Assembly (NCBI GenBank): GCA_012719125.1
Contig: JAAYAY010000352.1
Coordinates: 1 to 64,000 of the forward strand
Length of the DNA stretch: 64,000 nt
Reading direction: 5' to 3'
Origin: Planctomycetaceae bacterium
Lineage (GTDB): Bacteria; Planctomycetota; Planctomycetia; Pirellulales; Thermoguttaceae
How positions within the stretch are numbered: position 1 is the stretch's first letter; each line of letters begins with the position of its first letter. Shown here piece after piece: positions 61,886-64,000 of this stretch. A program made the translations under genes and the position numbers. The notes beneath the pieces were generated by a model, which ran no database searches, was not told the origin of the DNA, and was given only the letters and a program-made list of their open reading frames with translations.

Positions 61886-62204
61886 TGTCGGGGTCCTGAC
61901 GGATTTTCCAAAGATTCGCATTGTGCGGCGCCGACGAATAAACCTCAGAGGGGCTCTTGCGCGTTTGCTCCTCAGGTACGTGGAAGGTCGACCTCCGGTT
62001 CGTCGACGGGCGAGTGGAGGAAGGCGAGGATGCGAAGACAAGGATTGTAGGTTGCCCGTGGATCGGGGTCCATGTCAATCGCATTGGGAGTCATGAAGTC
62101 GATCGAGGCGTCGGCTGGGCCGGGCCAGGCCGTTGCCGGACGCGTCGAGTAACTCAGGAATAACGATCCGTGGCCGAAGCCCTAAAGAGATGGGGGGACA
62201 CCTG
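61886..62204. other. divergent intergenic region
   Basis: About 320 bases between divergent envelope-protein genes; presumably holds both promoters. No element was identified with confidence. Confidence 0.4.
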
Positions 62205-63371
62205 ATGAGATTCGGAATGTGTCTGATGGCATTGGCGGTAGCTGCTGTGGGGTGTCATGCACCGATGCAGCAACCATGCATGCCGCCGATGGGACCAATG
62301 GTTGGGCCGGGCGTTGGCGGCCCTGGTCCTGGGGTAATGAGCTGTGACCCAGGGATGGGAATGCCCGTTGCCCAGAATTCCCAAGTGGCCTTTGTGGGGC
62401 CCGAAGGAATGATGGTGGCCTGGGACGTTGCCGCACCCGGTTCCGCCCCCGGCCAGTTTGCTTCATCGCCGATGGTCTGCCCGGGACGCTACAACTTCCC
62501 GCAGGGCGCCCTCTACCGGCTGAAGCTGACGAACATCCCGGGCTACGACGGGGTCGAGCTCTATCCGACGCTGGAAGTGGGGCCTAGCATGCCGCGAACG
62601 CAGGCGTTCCTGGCTCACAACGCGATTCCCATTGAGCTTACGCCGTCGGACTTCGAGCAGGTGCTTTCGGGCAACTTCGTCACGAAGGTGATCTACCTGC
62701 CGGATCCGGAGTATCAGGAACTGGCCCTGGCCGGTGTGGAGACCTTGGTGAGCACTCGGCTCGATCCGGGCGTGGACCCGATCGACGAAGCCGATCGCCG
62801 GGGAGCGATCCTGGGCGTGCTGCGTGTGGGCAACAAGGATCTGGAGATCCCGGGTGACGCGATGGGCGGGACGGAAGTCATGCCGGTGTCGTACCTTCAA
62901 GGCATGAACTGCCCGACAGGGGCTCCGGTCGGCGGCGCGATGGTCGGCGCGATGCCGGCTCCGATGGCCGGCGGCATGGGTACGATTCCGACGAACTACA
63001 TTTCGGGAGTGACGGGTCCGGAGTACGGTATGCCGATGTGCGGCACGCCGATCGGGCTTCCCGGTCCTCCTCACATTCCGCTGGGCGATCCGGCAGGCCT
63101 GCAAAGGCACATGATCAAGAACCATACGCCGGTGCATATACCGGGACCGCAGACCCACATCGGCATCCATGTCCGCGAGATGCCGGGTTACTACGCGGTG
63201 AAGCCGGCGAACAAGGCGTGGGTGGTCGGCAACACGATGCCGGCTACCTGTCCGCCGGGCGGTTGCCTCGCGCCGGCCCGCGTGTTGGGCAGCGGCGGGC
63301 TTCTGGGCGGTTCGAGCTGCGACGGTTCGTGCATCGCCACAACCGGCCAGGCCTGTGCGAGTTGCCGATAG
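62205..63371 (+). CDS. Met/Gly/Pro-rich planctomycete lipoprotein
   Basis: 388 residues; start at 62205 (GGGGGGA upstream) gives a lipoprotein signal with lipobox AVGC (MRFGMCLMALAVAAVGCHAP). A Met/Pro/Gly-rich linker is followed by a conserved beta domain (VAFVGPEGMMVAWD, YRLKLTNIPGYDGVELYPTL, FEQVLSGNFVTKVIYLPDPE). The C-terminus is Cys/Gly-rich. A truncated paralog follows at 63548. Probably an envelope or surface protein of unknown function. Confidence 0.75.
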   Translation: MRFGMCLMALAVAAVGCHAPMQQPCMPPMGPMVGPGVGGPGPGVMSCDPGMGMPVAQNSQVAFVGPEGMMVAWDVAAPGSAPGQFASSPMVCPGRYNFPQGALYRLKLTNIPGYDGVELYPTLEVGPSMPRTQAFLAHNAIPIELTPSDFEQVLSGNFVTKVIYLPDPEYQELALAGVETLVSTRLDPGVDPIDEADRRGAILGVLRVGNKDLEIPGDAMGGTEVMPVSYLQGMNCPTGAPVGGAMVGAMPAPMAGGMGTIPTNYISGVTGPEYGMPMCGTPIGLPGPPHIPLGDPAGLQRHMIKNHTPVHIPGPQTHIGIHVREMPGYYAVKPANKAWVVGNTMPATCPPGGCLAPARVLGSGGLLGGSSCDGSCIATTGQACASCR

Positions 63372-63547
63372 CAGCGGCCGAGTCAACGAAGAACGTTGAT
63401 TGTCATCCATACGCGGCGGCCGCTGGGGTCGATGAAAGGCCACACGCCGCCGCCGAGTTTGTTTTCGGCCGGCCGGGACTCGTGCGTGCGATCCCGGCCG
63501 AAACAGGAAACCCAAGTCCTCATTCCTGAGGCCACGTGGCCGCGACA

Positions 63548-64000
63548 ATGGTCCTTCTGCTCCGCAGCCAAACATCGAGAATCCGATTTACGAGGCGGCG
63601 TACCGGCTGTCCGGCCACGGGCAGGCGGCAGCCGGCTCGGCGCCGCACGGGGGTCGATCGGCGATGTTCGCATCGAGTTGCCGGCATCGTGGTGCTGGCG
63701 GCGTGGATCCTTTCGGTATTTGCCGCCGATTCGTTCGGGCAGATGTCGGGATACCACTCCGTGCACCACGGGGTCATGCCACCGGGAGCGATTGGAAGCC
63801 TGCAACTCGAGCGGGGCGGACCATTGCCCGGCTATTTCCAGCCGGTACAGGTCAAAGGCCCGCCCGGAGTGGTGGTGGCGATGGCGGAAGGTGGGACCTT
63901 CATGGAAGGCGAGACCGCACCGATCCGCGTCGGGCTGTTGATCGGGCAGGTGTACCGGTTTCGAGTGATGAACATCCCGTTGAATCCGGGAGCCGAGTTG
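63548..64000 (+). CDS. paralogous exported protein, cut by window end
   Basis: Open frame running off the window. After an uncertain basic leader (the first in-frame ATG is at 63548), a signal-like helix GIVVLAAWILSVFAADSFG precedes VQVKGPPGVVVAMAEGG and VYRFRVMNIPLNPGAEL. This matches VAFVGPEGMMVAWD and YRLKLTNIPGYDGVEL of the preceding lipoprotein, so the two are tandem paralogs. Confidence 0.65.
   Translation, partial: MVLLLRSQTSRIRFTRRRTGCPATGRRQPARRRTGVDRRCSHRVAGIVVLAAWILSVFAADSFGQMSGYHSVHHGVMPPGAIGSLQLERGGPLPGYFQPVQVKGPPGVVVAMAEGGTFMEGETAPIRVGLLIGQVYRFRVMNIPLNPGAEL

Overview
The window is GC-rich chromosomal DNA that looks like a planctomycete (Planctomycetota, probably a Pirellulales relative). 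The evidence is a Cys/Tyr-rich exported protein with a TIGR03000-type C-terminal domain, planctomycete-style N-terminal anchors and zinc ribbons, many Tat-exported oxidoreductases, a sulfatase, a GH127-type enzyme, LamG-bearing hydrolases and membrane-anchored PQQ-type propeller proteins. No rRNA, tRNA or CRISPR array was recognised.

Layout. 0-30.6 kb is a carbohydrate and small-molecule catabolic region: Gfo/Idh/MocA oxidoreductase, PQQ propeller protein, XylR-type regulator, two dihydrodipicolinate-synthase-family aldolases, MFS transporter, ceramidase-like and penicillin-acylase-like hydrolases, sulfatase, GH127-like enzyme, TIM-barrel glycosidase, aldo/keto reductase, sugar-isomerase-like protein and FAD oxidoreductase. 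Eight Tat signals occur in the window, counting one pseudogene. 22.3-24.3 kb and 27.7-31.8 kb are poor in genes and rich in repeats. 31.8-34.7 kb is an accessory island: a receiver-TIR fusion, a cytosolic histidine kinase, a single-domain receiver and a small trypco2-like protein. 36.3-42.6 kb holds a DUF5703/GH95-like hydrolase, an AAA/DUF4143 ATPase, a papain-like peptidase and the TIGR03000-type protein. 42.8-64 kb is mainly housekeeping (asd, truA, accA, dtd, pdxA, cvpA-like) mixed with glycosyltransferases, a Ser/Thr kinase, an interrupted LRR gene and envelope proteins.

Two larger signals stand out. First, the receiver-TIR/kinase/receiver operon looks like a phosphorelay that controls a TIR effector; I know of no described system with this make-up. 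Second, the G-rich octamer GGGCAGGG, identical to the E. coli FtsK-orienting KOPS core, lies almost only on the + strand left of about 49 kb and mostly on the - strand right of about 53 kb. A weak dif-like sequence at 52884-52911 lies between. This suggests the window spans the chromosome terminus.

Intergenic spaces carry several families of palindromic repeats. Some have base-paired compensatory changes, some share one loop with unrelated stems, and some have inserted in frame into a glycosyltransferase gene.
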